From Rotaria sp. Silwood1 (lineage: Eukaryota; Rotifera; Eurotatoria; Philodinida; Philodinidae): a stretch of DNA of 64,000 bases. Of this stretch, positions 12,043-25,383 are shown piece after piece; the stretch's first letter is position 1; each line of letters opens with the position of its first letter. A program made the position numbers and the translations under genes. Under the pieces are notes generated by a model. That model made no database searches. It saw nothing but the letters and a program-made list of their open reading frames with translations, and had not been told where the DNA came from. The stretch is taken from assembly GCA_905250075.1 (NCBI GenBank), contig CAJNOP010000011.1, forward strand, positions 682,001 through 746,000. Direction: 5' to 3'.

Positions 12043-15000
12043 TTTATGTATATCTGTGTTTATATGTGCATCATTTTTCAATTTTCCATATGTATATAAA
12101 TATATATATAAATGTAAATATGATTGGTAGAGTGAGTCTCTATAAAGAGCAAACTCTTTCAATATTTCGTTGTTCACTCATACTTATGTTTTACGCTCAT
12201 AATTGGCGTCTGGCGATTGTCAACATGTATAAACGAAAGGAACGAATACTTATATATAAAGAACAATTTGCTTTACTCGTGTGCTCTCTTCGTATGTTAC
12301 TATCGGCTGGTCTCACTCATTATTCGTTGTCATCATATTGCCTCTCCTAATCATGTATAGTACATATATATATATATTTATACTATATATAAGTTGCAAC
12401 TCAACGGAAGTAAACATATACAATGTCGAGTAGAGTTCTATGTGTAAACGTGCATATCTCGAGGTCACTAAAGACGATTCTGCCATCGTCATTTTTCGCT
12501 CAATCAAACTCAATTTGTTGTACAGCATGTGGGTTGACATTGGTACATAGACGATACTAGGCGGAAAAAAAGCGATCGTTAATACAAAGTGTATTTTCCT
12601 ATTAGTAACTAGTAGTCATTAGAACAGAAATGGATTGAAGAAACGAGACGATTTCTAACTTATCTGTCTCTTTTTTTTTTTCTCTTCTTTTTTTTCCTCT
12701 TTTTTTTCCTAGTATATAGACATGAAAAAAGAAACTGTCAATGACCTGAAGCCATTTGCTTGTGTCTAGTGCTTGACTAACTCTACTTTTGTTATAATTG
12801 CATTTTACACACACATATATCAAAAAAGGGAAAAGAAACTGAGAGACAAAAGAGTCTACTCACAGGAAATGAGTTATGACATAAGCATTAGCTTATAGCT
12901 TGTAGAAAGTATGTGTGTGTGAGAGAGATAGAGAGAGGAAAAAAAAGAATATAGGTTCAAATAAAATATTTCCTTGATAATATTAGATAAATATTTTATT
13001 AGAATTTCTAATAAAATAAGTATGTTTGATGATTTAAGGTGCACTACATCTTATAATCGTGTCTATATATTAAGAGAAAAGTTGCTATTCTCTAGTGAGA
13101 TACGACAAACAGAAATAACAAGTAATTATAGGAAAAAAAAAAGATGATAATAGATGGAAGTATAGAATATATTCTTGATGAATAAATGCATGCCATAAAA
13201 CATATTTATATATAACAATTCTTGTATTCCATAACTAATCATTGGAATATACAACTTTTTAATTCCCTAAAGAAAGAAAAAGCATATGACATGATTCAAA
13301 TTACATAAAATAAAATATTTTTTATTGATTATTCTATTTAATATCTTAAATACTTACTTGTATTACAAAAGACTAATTTGTTCAAGGATATCTAATTAAA
13401 AAATAGACTTATCAATAGACATTCTAAAGTAAATTAATTAAACTGAAAAATCATGAATTTCGAAGCTTAGAAAAAATAAAAATAAAAGCTCGGATTCGAT
13501 AAAAAGAAAATGAATTATAGTAGTGTTTAATACCATCTTAGTTATCGAATGCTATCTTTTCTTTTTTTTATTAATCAGGATAAAGAAAGAAAAAAAAATA
13601 AAACTCATGTCTTCCTATGTTGATCAAACATCTAATCTTACCTTTATTTTTATCTATCACATCAAACATGAAATTGAGTCTTTATATAAAATCTGACTGG
13701 CTATTTAAATATTTAAATTCTCTTTTTCCAAGGTTATATTTTTAAAAAAAAAACATGTAATATGATAATCAATTCAAATTAGTGCAAAACAAAGTTCAGA
13801 AAAATAACTATCTATTTGTCTGATAATAATCTGTTTTTTTACTCATTGATCATGTATGGAAGACAACAGATTTTTTTATTTATATATTCTAAAACTACTA
13901 TTGATCATAGCGAATAGCATTGATTTATTGAATATATTAAAAATATCGAGTCTTTCTGTTTTTTTTACGTACCAATCCACATTGACCATAAAGCCAACGA
14001 ATAAATATTTTAATATGCGAATCATGTCAAGTATTATGGTTACTAATAATATATATGAAAATTTGATTTAGAAACAAAAATTAGGCTTTTTTTCTCTTGA
14101 TTATGTTTTCCATTTTTGAGTCTCAAGAGACAAAAAGAAAATATGAGATGAGAAAAATAATGATTATGAGAATGTTGTTGTTAACCAAAAGATTATTACA
14201 TTATTTCGAATATGTCAACATGAAATAGAATATAAACTATAAATGACAATCTATTACGTTTTGTTTTTCTATCTCTTATTAAAATAAACTATTATATTGA
14301 ATCTATATCCTAAATATAAATGAAAAAAAAAACAATCAAATTTGAAGAAAATTAATATGCTAAAGATTTTATTAAACATTCAATACTTCTATCTAAACTA
14401 TGGAAATTTATAATGATCAACTAACAGTCTTTTATTGAAACAGATATCTTCTCATTGATTTTTCTCATACAATCTGGATCTCGTGATCAATTTATTCAAT
14501 TAAAGAACAGCTTCAAAGTTTAGAATACTCGTATTTTTTGAGATATTTCCTTAGTAGTAATATGCCAGAATGAATCAAAGAAATGACGTTATAATTAACT
14601 GCAAGAATTTCTTATGAATATAAATATTCTTTTAGCTTCACCTTAAATTTTGAAGAAAGAATAAAGTAACTAGTTTTTTGTATTCGATCGAAAATCTATT
14701 GAAAAAGAAATCATCTCATAGATCAAATATATTTGCAAAAAAATGAGATACTTCCGAGTTTATCGTGACCTTCTTTTTTTTATCTGATTGCGCTCAAATC
14801 TATAGATAACCCTGAAGCATAAGGTATAAAATGTTTTTCAGAAATAGAAAACCATGAAAAATATGGCTTTAGGGACTTCTCATAAATTGAATGCAATCAA
14901 ACGAAAAAGATTTTGAAGAACTCAGAGATATCTCATTTTTTTTTCTCAAATATGTTTTTTCAATCAGGTGAACTTATTGTTAAAATGTTTTCGACCGAAT

Positions 15001-15170
15001 ACAGAAAACTAATTGTAACAATCTCAATTTCTCAGACGACTATTCTCTATCAATGTGTGTGTAAGATGGAGTTGAACAACAAGCTCTACTCAAATCTGTT
15101 TTTTTGAGTTATTCTTGCCATTATTCTTAAGAAAAAAAAAATTCAAAAAGTACAACTGTAGGAAAACTGT
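11724..15170. other. Intergenic, start of the 21-kb gene desert
   Basis: Very AT-rich sequence upstream of the minus-strand Ser/Gln-rich gene. It holds a TA microsatellite (about 12011-12043), a CT-rich strip near 12665-12710 and a GT/GA strip near 12910-12940, with many poly(A) and poly(T) runs. Open frames here are short, rich in Ile/Tyr/Phe/Lys, and overlap on both strands, so I take them as chance. The 5' end and promoter of the minus-strand gene probably lie in the first kilobase, but no specific element can be picked out. Confidence 0.5.
12011..12043. repeat. TA dinucleotide microsatellite
   Basis: An almost pure run of alternating T and A with one G interruption. Confidence 0.85.
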
Positions 15171-15172
15171 TT

Positions 15173-15200
15173 ATCGTCAGTTTAAATGCAAACTGACGAT
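15173..15200. repeat. Short perfect hairpin
   Basis: ATCGTCAGTTT (15173-15183), a 6-base loop, then the exact reverse complement AAACTGACGAT (15190-15200). It lies at the edge of the diverged repeat copy at 15215-15351. Confidence 0.7.
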
Positions 15201-15214
15201 GAAACCTTCTCAGA

Positions 15215-15351
15215 TGTTCTCTTTTGATTTCCATGATGTTTTGCCAACAGAAACTATATACTGTTCTGCTATATACCCTAAAGGAATATTGATTTCTATT
15301 AAGATATGATGAAGTTATCGAGTTTTTAATATTTCTATTTTCAAAAGACCT
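15215..15351 (-). repeat. Dispersed repeat copy A (diverged)
   Basis: Read on the minus strand, this segment aligns by eye with 17470-17600 on the plus strand. Both contain TCTTTTGAAAATA, then CATAT plus a TTnAATAGA-like stretch, then AAAACATCAT followed by GAAATC. Identity is roughly two thirds with small gaps. In both copies the aligned frame happens to read through, with a shared Tyr-Leu-Asn-Arg and Gln-Asn-Ile pattern, so the family may descend from a coding element, but the copies are far too decayed to call a gene. Confidence 0.45.
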
Positions 15352-17469
15352 TTGCAACATTCTAAGTTTTTGAAAAAAATCATCTTTTCGAATTTCAGTT
15401 CTGAAATTGTTACCTCAATTAAAATGTCTCGTGTACAGTAGCTTGCACGAAAAATCTCAGAATTTTTAGACTTCATATCTCTGAGATACATACTTTTCAA
15501 AATATCTTTGTATTGTGCAATACTTATGAAAAAGCATCGATTATTTAGAAAGCTCATAGGTTGAAGATCGGAAGTCTAACAATTCTGAAACTAATTTTAC
15601 AAGCCAATGAATATGAGCTCTTTCAATAGAGGTATGCTCATAACAGAGTTGTTGACGGCTGCTTCTTTTTTCTTTACCTGACCCGCCTTACGGATGGAAT
15701 GATTTTTTTTCTCTTCGATCCGCAGGCAATTTTACTGGTTGAAGAGTCATTAACCGGTCGTGTGCTAACTCACGGGTTAATCTAAATTTTATTAGAAAAA
15801 TATTTATTTACAAATTCATTAATTTTTTTATTGATGCATGTGTGAAATTAAGATTTTTTTATAATTAGAACATTATCTTTTACTTCTCAGCATATACATA
15901 AACATTAGGAAATTTCAATTAAAATTCAATATAACAAATAATAAAGTAAAAGTGGTAGTATATATTCATATATACAGTGTTAAAATATTGACTAAAACAA
16001 AATGTTTGCGACATTTTATATTCTATAACTATTTGTCTACAAATAAATTATATAATCTTGGTCTTCTTTTTTTTGAAAGACATGTTGCCAAATTTTTTGA
16101 TAAAAATGATAATAAGAAATAAGGCCAAAAACTAAAGCACTGTGTGATGCTGAAATATGTTGTTATTCTGCAAGAAATAAAAATGTAAATAACATTAATA
16201 AATATTTTGTTTCTACTTCAAACAATATTCTTTATGGTTCTATGATATAAATTCTAAAAGATATGAATTAAAGTAATATTAAAAATCATTAGCGTGCTTG
16301 ACTTTCTAACTCACTAGACTGGAATCTATTAGATTATTCTATTTAGGATAATGTCAATATGAACATTAATTATCAAAAGGTCAAAACATAAGAACTTTGA
16401 AGAAAGAAACAAAAGAAGCGTACTAAAAAAATAATATGATTTATGTTCACAAAGTGATCGGTTCTTTTCTCCAAAGAGTTCGCGAAGCCGAACAACACAA
16501 TGATAAGTTTTTCAACAGCACTTTACTTCAATTTTTTATGAAATATATATCATAGAATCATGAAGTACATTTTTTTTAAATATTATTTTCATATTTATTC
16601 CGTTCGGAATAAACACATGTTCTCAAAATAGCTGAAAAATTGACGATGAATCGTAATATATCGAAATGATAATCGCAAGCTCAAATGTAATAAATCATCA
16701 GTTTTTTAAATGATCTTGACGATTTTTGTGATAATACTATTATACTGAGAAGAAGTTCCTCTTACTAATTCATCATGATGATTTTTTTTTTTGAATTAAT
16801 CTTTTCTCTGAAGTCGCTTCAAGCATAACTGTTTTTTATTAATAAATTAAATATCTAAATCAGTGAACAGTGTAAAAAGCCTAATTAAAAAAACAAAAGA
16901 CAAAGTACGTCAATCATGTACAACTGAATTTCAAAATAGAAAAATTCTAAATCAAAAAGTGAATTGATCTCAAAGCATATTTTAAATTTTCTATATTATC
17001 AAACACATTCATTTAATGTAAATTAATGAGAATGCAGATCGTTTTCTCAAAACTATTCTATCTCATAAATATCATAATAGTAGCATGCCTGCTGAAATTA
17101 AATTTTTTTTCTTTTGGTTCCAAATCCCTATGCATGTACAGAAGGAAGAAGCAACAGGTATTTCAGACTTTGAGTCAGTTGTTTCCTTATAGGATTATAT
17201 TTTAAAATGTGTAGAAAATATATTTGAGTGTAAATTTTATAGACCTAAAATATTTCACTACGATTCTCAATCCATAATTGAAATCAAGGATTAAAACTCG
17301 ATCTATCGCTGATTTTTGAAAAATCGTTTCTTATGCTATAATCATGATAAAATCTGATTTTACACTGACTTTTTTTTTTTGATAATCAATAACATCATTA
17401 CATAATACTCAATTTTAGTCTTATATAATGAAATTATCATTTGATATATCGAAGAGAAGATCGGCATTC

Positions 17470-17600
17470 AGTCTTTTGAAAATAAAATACTCCAAAAATT
17501 TCATAAGTGCACCATATTTGAATAGACATACAAATCTTATTAGGATTCTTACTAGAACACGATGTAGACAAAACATCATTGAAATCCGAAGATATGTTGA
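17470..17600 (+). repeat. Dispersed repeat copy B (diverged), inverted relative to copy A
   Basis: Partner of 15215-15351. An 87-codon open frame (17428-17691) covers this copy. It has no recognisable domain and composition close to the surrounding non-coding DNA. Confidence 0.45.
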
Positions 17601-17699
17601 GTGGCTCTATCATGAGTATTTAAGAATATATTCGAGTATCGACATCGAGTTTGAAGAACTATTGAATCAAATGTACTATTCAATACTATAGATGTTATG

Positions 17700-20600
17700 A
17701 GAAAAGTTGTAATCTATAGACTCAACTATTTAATTCGATTATTTTCGAATTTACTTTCTCATATGTCTAATTTTTATGGATTATTGAATTTTTTTGCAAA
17801 AAATTATGTTAAGAATCAATACAGAATTATTTTTAATTTAACTAGAATGCCTATCAAAAATCCAAAAAAGAAAAATTCTAATAACTTACAAAGATTCAAT
17901 GAAGGATACATTTGAAAGTTGTAATGAAATTATGATCGATGAAAACAACTTTTTTTTTTTAAAGAATAATCACTATTACTATATTCGATTTATTTAAGAA
18001 TATTTAATAGTTTCACATTTCGAAAGTAGAAATTTTTTTTTCCTCTCTAAAATCTGTAATGGAACATTTAACTGTTGAGAATTTTTATACAAATTTTAAG
18101 TACAATGAGTAATGTTGAGTGTGTTCTTCCTTTCATTGATTTTCACCATTTCTATATGTATCATCGTTACCTATGAAACAAGCAACAGTTTGCATTGACT
18201 GATAAAAACTTTATAAATAACAACGTCTACAAGTGTTTGTTTTTTTTTTGTATGAGAAAGAATAAATCAACAATCATTATTTGTATAGTCGAAGAGTAAT
18301 TTAAAATAGAGACAAGCAATGATTAATGTAATAACAATAAATGATAATGTGTCAAATGTCATAATGAATCAGTGAGAAATATTTCATAGAAAAATAAACA
18401 TGTCTAAATTTCACATTTTTATTCTTACGAAATGCTTCAGCAGTTTAATTGATGCAATAACGACTGTTATTTTCTTTTTATATTTATAATTAGAACACAG
18501 ATGACAAGGTTCTGATATTATCCTTTTTCTTTTTCATTAATATAAAAATGTTCCTCAATTGATTGTATTTAATGACAAAAATTAATTTATGATTTATTTA
18601 TCAAGAGAAAATTCTCGAAATAATTTCATTTGTTATTTGATTGTTATTCTTAGATCTCTTCTATATACAAAATTCTTCGTTAATCAGTGAACTGTTTGAC
18701 ATTTCATCTGCATTCAGTATCATAAAACATATGACTATCATTTTTTCTTTTGCTAGTATCATCTCTAAAAAAAACAACAAGAAGGATTTCTTGACATTTT
18801 CATACCGGAAAAATTTTACGATTATTCCGAAAACCTATTAAAATAATTCCGAGAAAATTTTCGAGATCATATCAATAGTCCTTCTGGCACAAAAAAACAA
18901 ATATCTAGAAATATTTTTTTTTTACAGGAGTTTGCTATCAAATGAAATCAAAAAATATTCTGATCTTTTTGTTTGCTTAAAAAACCTAATGAGAAAAACA
19001 ATATCGATTGAATAAGCAAATTTAAATGATTTCTATTTGCATTATCAAATATTCGAAATAAAAAAAAAAAGAATGTCATATGTTTTTTTTTATGCATTAC
19101 GAACAATAGACATTCATCACATGATCGTTGATCACAAGACAAATATTAAAACCTTGTGCTAAAAATAAAATCGTCATTAACACTCCATTGATTTTTCTTT
19201 GTTATTCTAGTTTATTCTTTTTATTTTTATCAAGATTTGGGCAATGATTATCTATCCCACATATCTATATATGTCTAGGGCAAATTCTACTTCGCAATAA
19301 CAACATTCATCACATGATGCTATGACTTCATAGGTGGGTAGAAGAAGAAAAAGAAGAAATAGAATAGAAGCTTCTCGAATATACATTGTTTAGCTCTCTT
19401 TTTCTTCTCTTTCTGTTCGTTACTAAGGGTTCGTTTTCTCTATATGCATTTCTTCTGTTTCTTTTTTTTTCCCTTCTATCGTTTGCAATTATATGCCCGT
19501 CGTCATCATCATTGAGAACAATCCAGCATAGACACGAAAGAGAGAGAAAGAGAGAAAAAGAGAAATCAATAGAGAGTATATATATAGCAAACACTTCTAT
19601 ATCGACTACATTCACAACATCATTTGCCATTTGGTATTAATACATATCTTGTGTTTTCATCATACTGATGATCCACCATGAAGTAACGACGTTGGTTTGT
19701 ATACCACGTCGATGAGCAACTAAGGTAAGTAAAGTTATTTTATTTTTTTATGCGCAATATATAATGTATTCCTCATGCATATTGTATGATGGAAGATTTC
19801 GTTCGTCTTGTTTGTTTATCTTATTAGAATAGATATACAAGAATTGGCTTGTCCAAAAAAAAAATCAGGTTTTCATATTTGAGATTTTCTATCGATCGTT
19901 TTGTTTATTACAGAAATTCTAAATAAAAATCATCAGACGACATTCAATTTAAAAAAAGAAACACACACACTGATGAGTTTATTTTGTTATTATCTTTTCA
20001 TATTTTTGAATAATTTCAGTGTTGATTTTTGAATCGACAATCATGTAATCAACTGAATTTTTTTTCCCAAGTGATATAAATTCTTTGATTTCTCTTTTTG
20101 TTTTTTTTCCGTTTTATAGTTCGTTTACTATTTTTTTTTCGAGCAAGTATGATCCAATTTTTTTTATATTCCTTGGATTGTTTTTTTTTTTGTTTTATTT
20201 TTTTTTCTTTTCTCTGTCTCTCTCCATAGACGGTTTACCTTTTCTTTAGTTTTGTCGAAATATCGGCCATGATATGCAGACACTATAACGCGTCTCATTG
20301 ATTGAGATAGATTCAGAATCATTCTATGGGTTAATATTATTGATTTTCTGGTAGGACATCTACTGTTATACAGTGCCCAATGTGTTTGTTCGACAGTAGC
20401 ATCACTATGAAATGATATATTTATGGTGGTAGGAAATATTTGTCTATTTCCAAGATTTTTTTATCATATAGTTAAACTAATGAATGTTACAATTAAATCT
20501 ACGATTTTTCTTCGACAAAATCTGGTAAAATGTTTTTAAATTTTCATCAAGATTCCGTTCTTATGTAGAATCAAAAAAAAACCACATACACATACAGAAA

Positions 20601-23600
20601 CTATCGGAACAGCTATGACACATACATTCCAGCATCAAATTAAAGAAATTAATTCAGAGCTATGGTAGGAAGATTTAAATCGTACATCGTCAAACTTTTG
20701 TATCTAGTTTACATCCATATCAAAATTCAATATGTAATATTATTCGGCTTTTTATAAAAATCATATGTTATAGTAATGAAAGTTAATTAGAAAAAAGTGC
20801 AGTTTTTTTTTATTTTTCTTTTTGTTTTTTTTACTTGGCATTAATTTATTACACAAGGTAGAAGTTTTTTGTTATATCAATCGATTATTTATTTCTACAG
20901 AAAGAAAAGATTAATTACAAAAAGAAAACTACTATGCATATAAATTTTATTATATTTTGTTAAAATGTACAAATGAAGATTATATTATGGTTTATTTCTA
21001 TGAGCTTTATTTATTAAGCTTCGAGTCAATTTTGCGAATATATATATAGATTCTTCTCGAGAAAAGAAGACGAAGAAAGAAGAAATTATCGTGTTCACAC
21101 AAAATAAAATATCAAATTCTGCCATTCATTCATAACAAATTACAGAGAAGCAAAATTTAATAAATTTCATAGAGAATATATTTTCGGTGAATTCGTCGTT
21201 TTCAGGGAGCATTTATGTCCGTTATATGTACAAAAGCTGGACAGCCAAGAACATAGATGAGTCGTAGTTAGACTCTCTGTGTATAGCAATATATATATAT
21301 AATATATGTTTGTTCGTAATGTCAATTCATGTCGAGTACAAGAATTACAGATAATAAATTATTTAAATTAATATTAAATTGTAAGCCATTTATATATATT
21401 ATTTTAATGCGCTGACATATTCAAAGGCAGCAAAAAAAATCCAAAAGACATCATATGATGATTATGCTGATTAAAACACAGTTAAGAAGGAAAATATAAA
21501 AAAAAAACTTCTTTTATTAATTATGGATAAACAAACAAATCTAAATTTCGAAGAGTGATGAGATAATAATATATGATTTATTTACTTATGTTATGGCTCG
21601 AATATTAGACCAGCATTTTTCTGATTTCTTAATTCAAGTTATTTGCAGAATTAATATTTTTTTTTCTTATATGTAAGTTTCCTTTTCAAATATTTGGTTA
21701 TTTTTTATCAACATATGGAATATGTTATTTAGTTATTTTAATGAAAAGACAAGAAAAAAAAAACAAGATGAGAAATATGTTCTCATTCTTTAGAGAACAG
21801 AAAAAACATCCAAATGAAAAATCCTACAGTAAATAATCAATGTGTCTGCGTGAAATTTCTTCTCTCTTCATTAATAAGAATAATAATTCAAAATTTTCAT
21901 TTTGTTTTGTTTGTATTTAATAATGATATTTATATATAAAAAAAACAATGAATTTAATTTACCAAATTGTATCATTATGCGATAATTTATCTTCTAAAGA
22001 AGATGAAAAAAAAAAATTTTACAATAAATGTATTTCAAACTACCCTTTTATGTTATGTTAATGTGTTATTATGTATATTCAATTAGTGAAGATATTTTTT
22101 TTCTGTTGTTGTATGAAATTATATTTAAAACAAGATGGAAAAATTATAAGAATAATTTTTATATATAAAAAAAAAAAAAGAAAAAATTAATTTCTTATGG
22201 TGTGTTCCTTTTTCTTACAAAACTTATTTTACTATGATAAAGTTTTTGTTTTTTATTAAATCAAAATTAAAAATAGTTATCAAAATTAAATTAGATATAT
22301 ATAGGCATTTAATCAAAAAACCAAACTATTGATATGATTATAATCAATTTATGAATAATGCGTGAAAGATTTTGTTTTTTTGGGGGTAAGGGTAAAAAGT
22401 TTAGAAATTTCTGTTTTTAGGTTTAATACATTCTTCTATATGAGTTAATTAAGTACAAATATTTATCAAGATTTATTTGGCCTTGTATTTCTATGGAAAT
22501 TTTCTTTATGCGTGATAATGATTTTGTTTTTTTTTTGTCATGTAAGAAAAGCAATAATATAATCGATTAAATGAAGTTTGGTACTTGAGAAAAAGAAAAA
22601 AATGATTTATATATGATTAACAAAATAGCAAGAAAGAAAATACTATATCCAACAAATATTAATATGTTCAATGATGAATAATATTTAAGTTAGATATTGC
22701 AATATTAAAGAATAATATATCAAATAGTTAGACAACAAAGTTTTTTTTTTGTTTACATTAAAGCAAAGATTCTTTATTAATTGAAATATTCTGTTATAAT
22801 ATGAAAAGTTTATTATCAAGAACAGCAAAATTAATATTCCATTGAGAATTGATCGATTTCAATAGAAAAAAAAAAACAAAAATGAATGAAATTATCTGTT
22901 TTGTTAATTTACATGCATGAAATATAATTAAGTTTACAATAATGATTTATATTTTAATTACATATAAATTAAGTTGTTGAATGTGCTGTCGTTTTGTTTT
23001 TGTTATTGGACATAGGGTAAGATAGAGATAAAATTTTTTAGGTTTTAGTTATTTCAAAAAAAAAAATTTTTTGTCCATTTTTGGTCTTGAAATTTTTTTT
23101 AAAATATTTCTTTGAAGAAAGAAATTTTATATATTAAAGTTAAAATGTTCTTGGCTGTATTAGTTAATAATTAAATTATTAGTTTTACAAAGTTATTTAG
23201 TTACACAAAACATATGCAAAACTTTTTGTTTTCAATTATAAATGATATAAATATATATTACAATACTTAAGTTTATGAATCTCAATAAGACAGATAATAT
23301 GAATAATTGACAAAGAAGCCTTAATAATTCTGTATACAGCTATATATTCCAGTTTAATTATTGATCTTACAATTCATAGTATTTAGTATGGGACTTTAAA
23401 AAGTATATGTTCTGTTTATTAATCAAGTCTTGTTTTGGTTATTGGTTAATGATTTTTATATGATATTAGAATGAAATCATATTTATTTCATGATGAATAT
23501 TATTTTATAAATTAACAAAAGAAATATTTTATTCATAGTCTGTTGTTTTCGTAATTACAAAAAAACAATATTCTCATATATTGAAGTCAGATTAAGATTC

Positions 23601-25375
23601 ATAACATAAGAATAGATATGTAAGTTTATAAAGAAACAAAATTCTATAGTTACTATATTTATTTACCTTTTAGAGAATAAAAAAAAATCTATATAGTCAA
23701 AGAAAAATTTAAAAAATCAATAACAATCAAATTTAATAGTCAATCTGCACCAAAATGTATATATATTTCATGATTATCTGTAGTATTTCTGTGTGAAACT
23801 TGAGAATTATATTACGCATGTTTAAATATGAAATAATTAGTTTTACTATTCTATATGTTTATCCTCTATATATATTGTTATTGTAAAATTATATATGTGG
23901 GTTTCACTTCATTGATAACACTTTAAATGATCACAATTGAAAATTAATGAAAATCCTTAATGTATTGTCCTGCTTGTTTTCTCATATATATTTATCCACA
24001 GCTTTATTTATAATGAATATAAAATATGGGTTCGTTTATTGCTTGATAAAAGCTTTTATTTACTCCTCTTAAGTCACATTTCTTTTTATTTCGTTCGAGA
24101 TCACAAAAAGAATCTTTTTTGCTTATTAATGAATGTAAATTATCTTTTATATAGTCACTTGTAGTATATCCGTTGTTCGCTCTTTCTGTTTCTTTAGACT
24201 ACTGTCTGACATCAGCTAGAAATGCATTTGAAATTTTTTCTTTTTATCAAAAAAAAAAAAAACAAAAAAATGAATATAAGTTATTTTTCTTTCCAAAAAC
24301 AAATCTAAACAAAATTTTCAATGCTTGATGAATGATGACGTTATTTTTTACAGTAGTCATTTACATTAAAATTTAGCGACAGCGTGATATGATAAAAAAA
24401 TATTCTCTATTAAATATTGTTTGTTTTGTTTTGTATTAGAGTTTGTTGATAATATACAAAAATTTTTTTTAAAATAAGATTTTATGTAAATTGGTTCAAA
24501 TAAAATATTTATAATCATTATTGAATTTAGTAAAATGTTGCTTTTTGTTAAGATGAATGTTTAATAGTAGATAAATTTTTTATTTAAAAATAGCTTAGAA
24601 AATAAGACAATGGAGTATCTGATATGTAGTAGTAAGGTTTTAGAAGTTAGGTTTATTTTCAATATCAATTGGTTCAATGATTCAACGTCAATGCATTCAT
24701 AACAACAACGAACTGTTTCTTTTTTTTTTTTTATTGTAATGTTTTTCTTTGATACAAAAATAAAAGTGTTGGAGAAAAATGAATAAAAAAAACAACCTTG
24801 TTTTCATATATGAAAAAAAAGAATATAAGTTACAAAAGGTACAAACCTATTATGCATTCATTCAAATTGCTCTATTTGTTTTAAATAAGTCCAGTCAATC
24901 GTATGTATAGTATATAAAAGTATAGCAAAATGATAGTTTCATCAAAAATGATTCAACAATTCTATTTGATTTTTTTTCATCAAGATCAAATTCTAAACGA
25001 CAGAATCTTAATCAATCATGGTGTATTTTAATGATCATATCTTACACATCTACCATAATCAATTAACATCAAGCAGAATTTTGTTGCCGTCTATCAGAAA
25101 TTCATGAGAACCCATAAAAATCTACTTTTTGATCTTTCGTCATATGTGTATCGTAGAACTGTATGGCTACTGCAATTCCCAAGATCCATTAGAATCTGCT
25201 TTTTCTCTGTCTTGTTTATATTATATAGAAATTTATATTATATGATGGAACTTTTATTAATGTCTGAAAGAGCAAGGAACAAAAACTAACATCAGGCTAT
25301 TTCTAATAAAACATTGCAGATTATCTATAACATCTGGAACCAATATCTACATGGATTTGTTTTACAAAGCATATA
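17700..25375. other. Gene-poor AT-rich stretch
   Basis: About 7.7 kb with no supportable coding exon. It is dominated by poly(A)/poly(T) tracts and TA-rich DNA, with a purine/pyrimidine strand switch (CT-rich then GA-rich) at 19395-19570. A possible non-coding first exon ends at 19724, where AACTAAG meets a consensus donor gtaagt. No downstream partner exon was recognised. The region could be intergenic, or a very long intron of a gene whose small exons I cannot see. Confidence 0.45.
19620..19724 (+). other. Possible 5' UTR exon
   Basis: A short, less AT-rich segment ending in AACTAAG|gtaagt, a near-ideal splice donor, downstream of CT- and GA-rich DNA that resembles a promoter region. There is no long open frame in it. 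If real it would be the first exon of a plus-strand gene whose remaining exons lie in the desert or beyond. Low confidence. Confidence 0.2.
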
Positions 25376-25383
25376 ATCACACA

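Noticed and set aside
15752..15784. Imperfect TTAACC...GGGTTAA hairpin in a GC-richer patch
   Set aside because: Stem is short and interrupted; no element ends or duplication around it.
19328..19640. Overlapping frames of 84 and 100 codons on opposite strands
   Set aside because: Both come from CT- and GA-rich strips giving Phe/Leu/Ser or Arg/Lys/Glu runs; chance frames in biased DNA.
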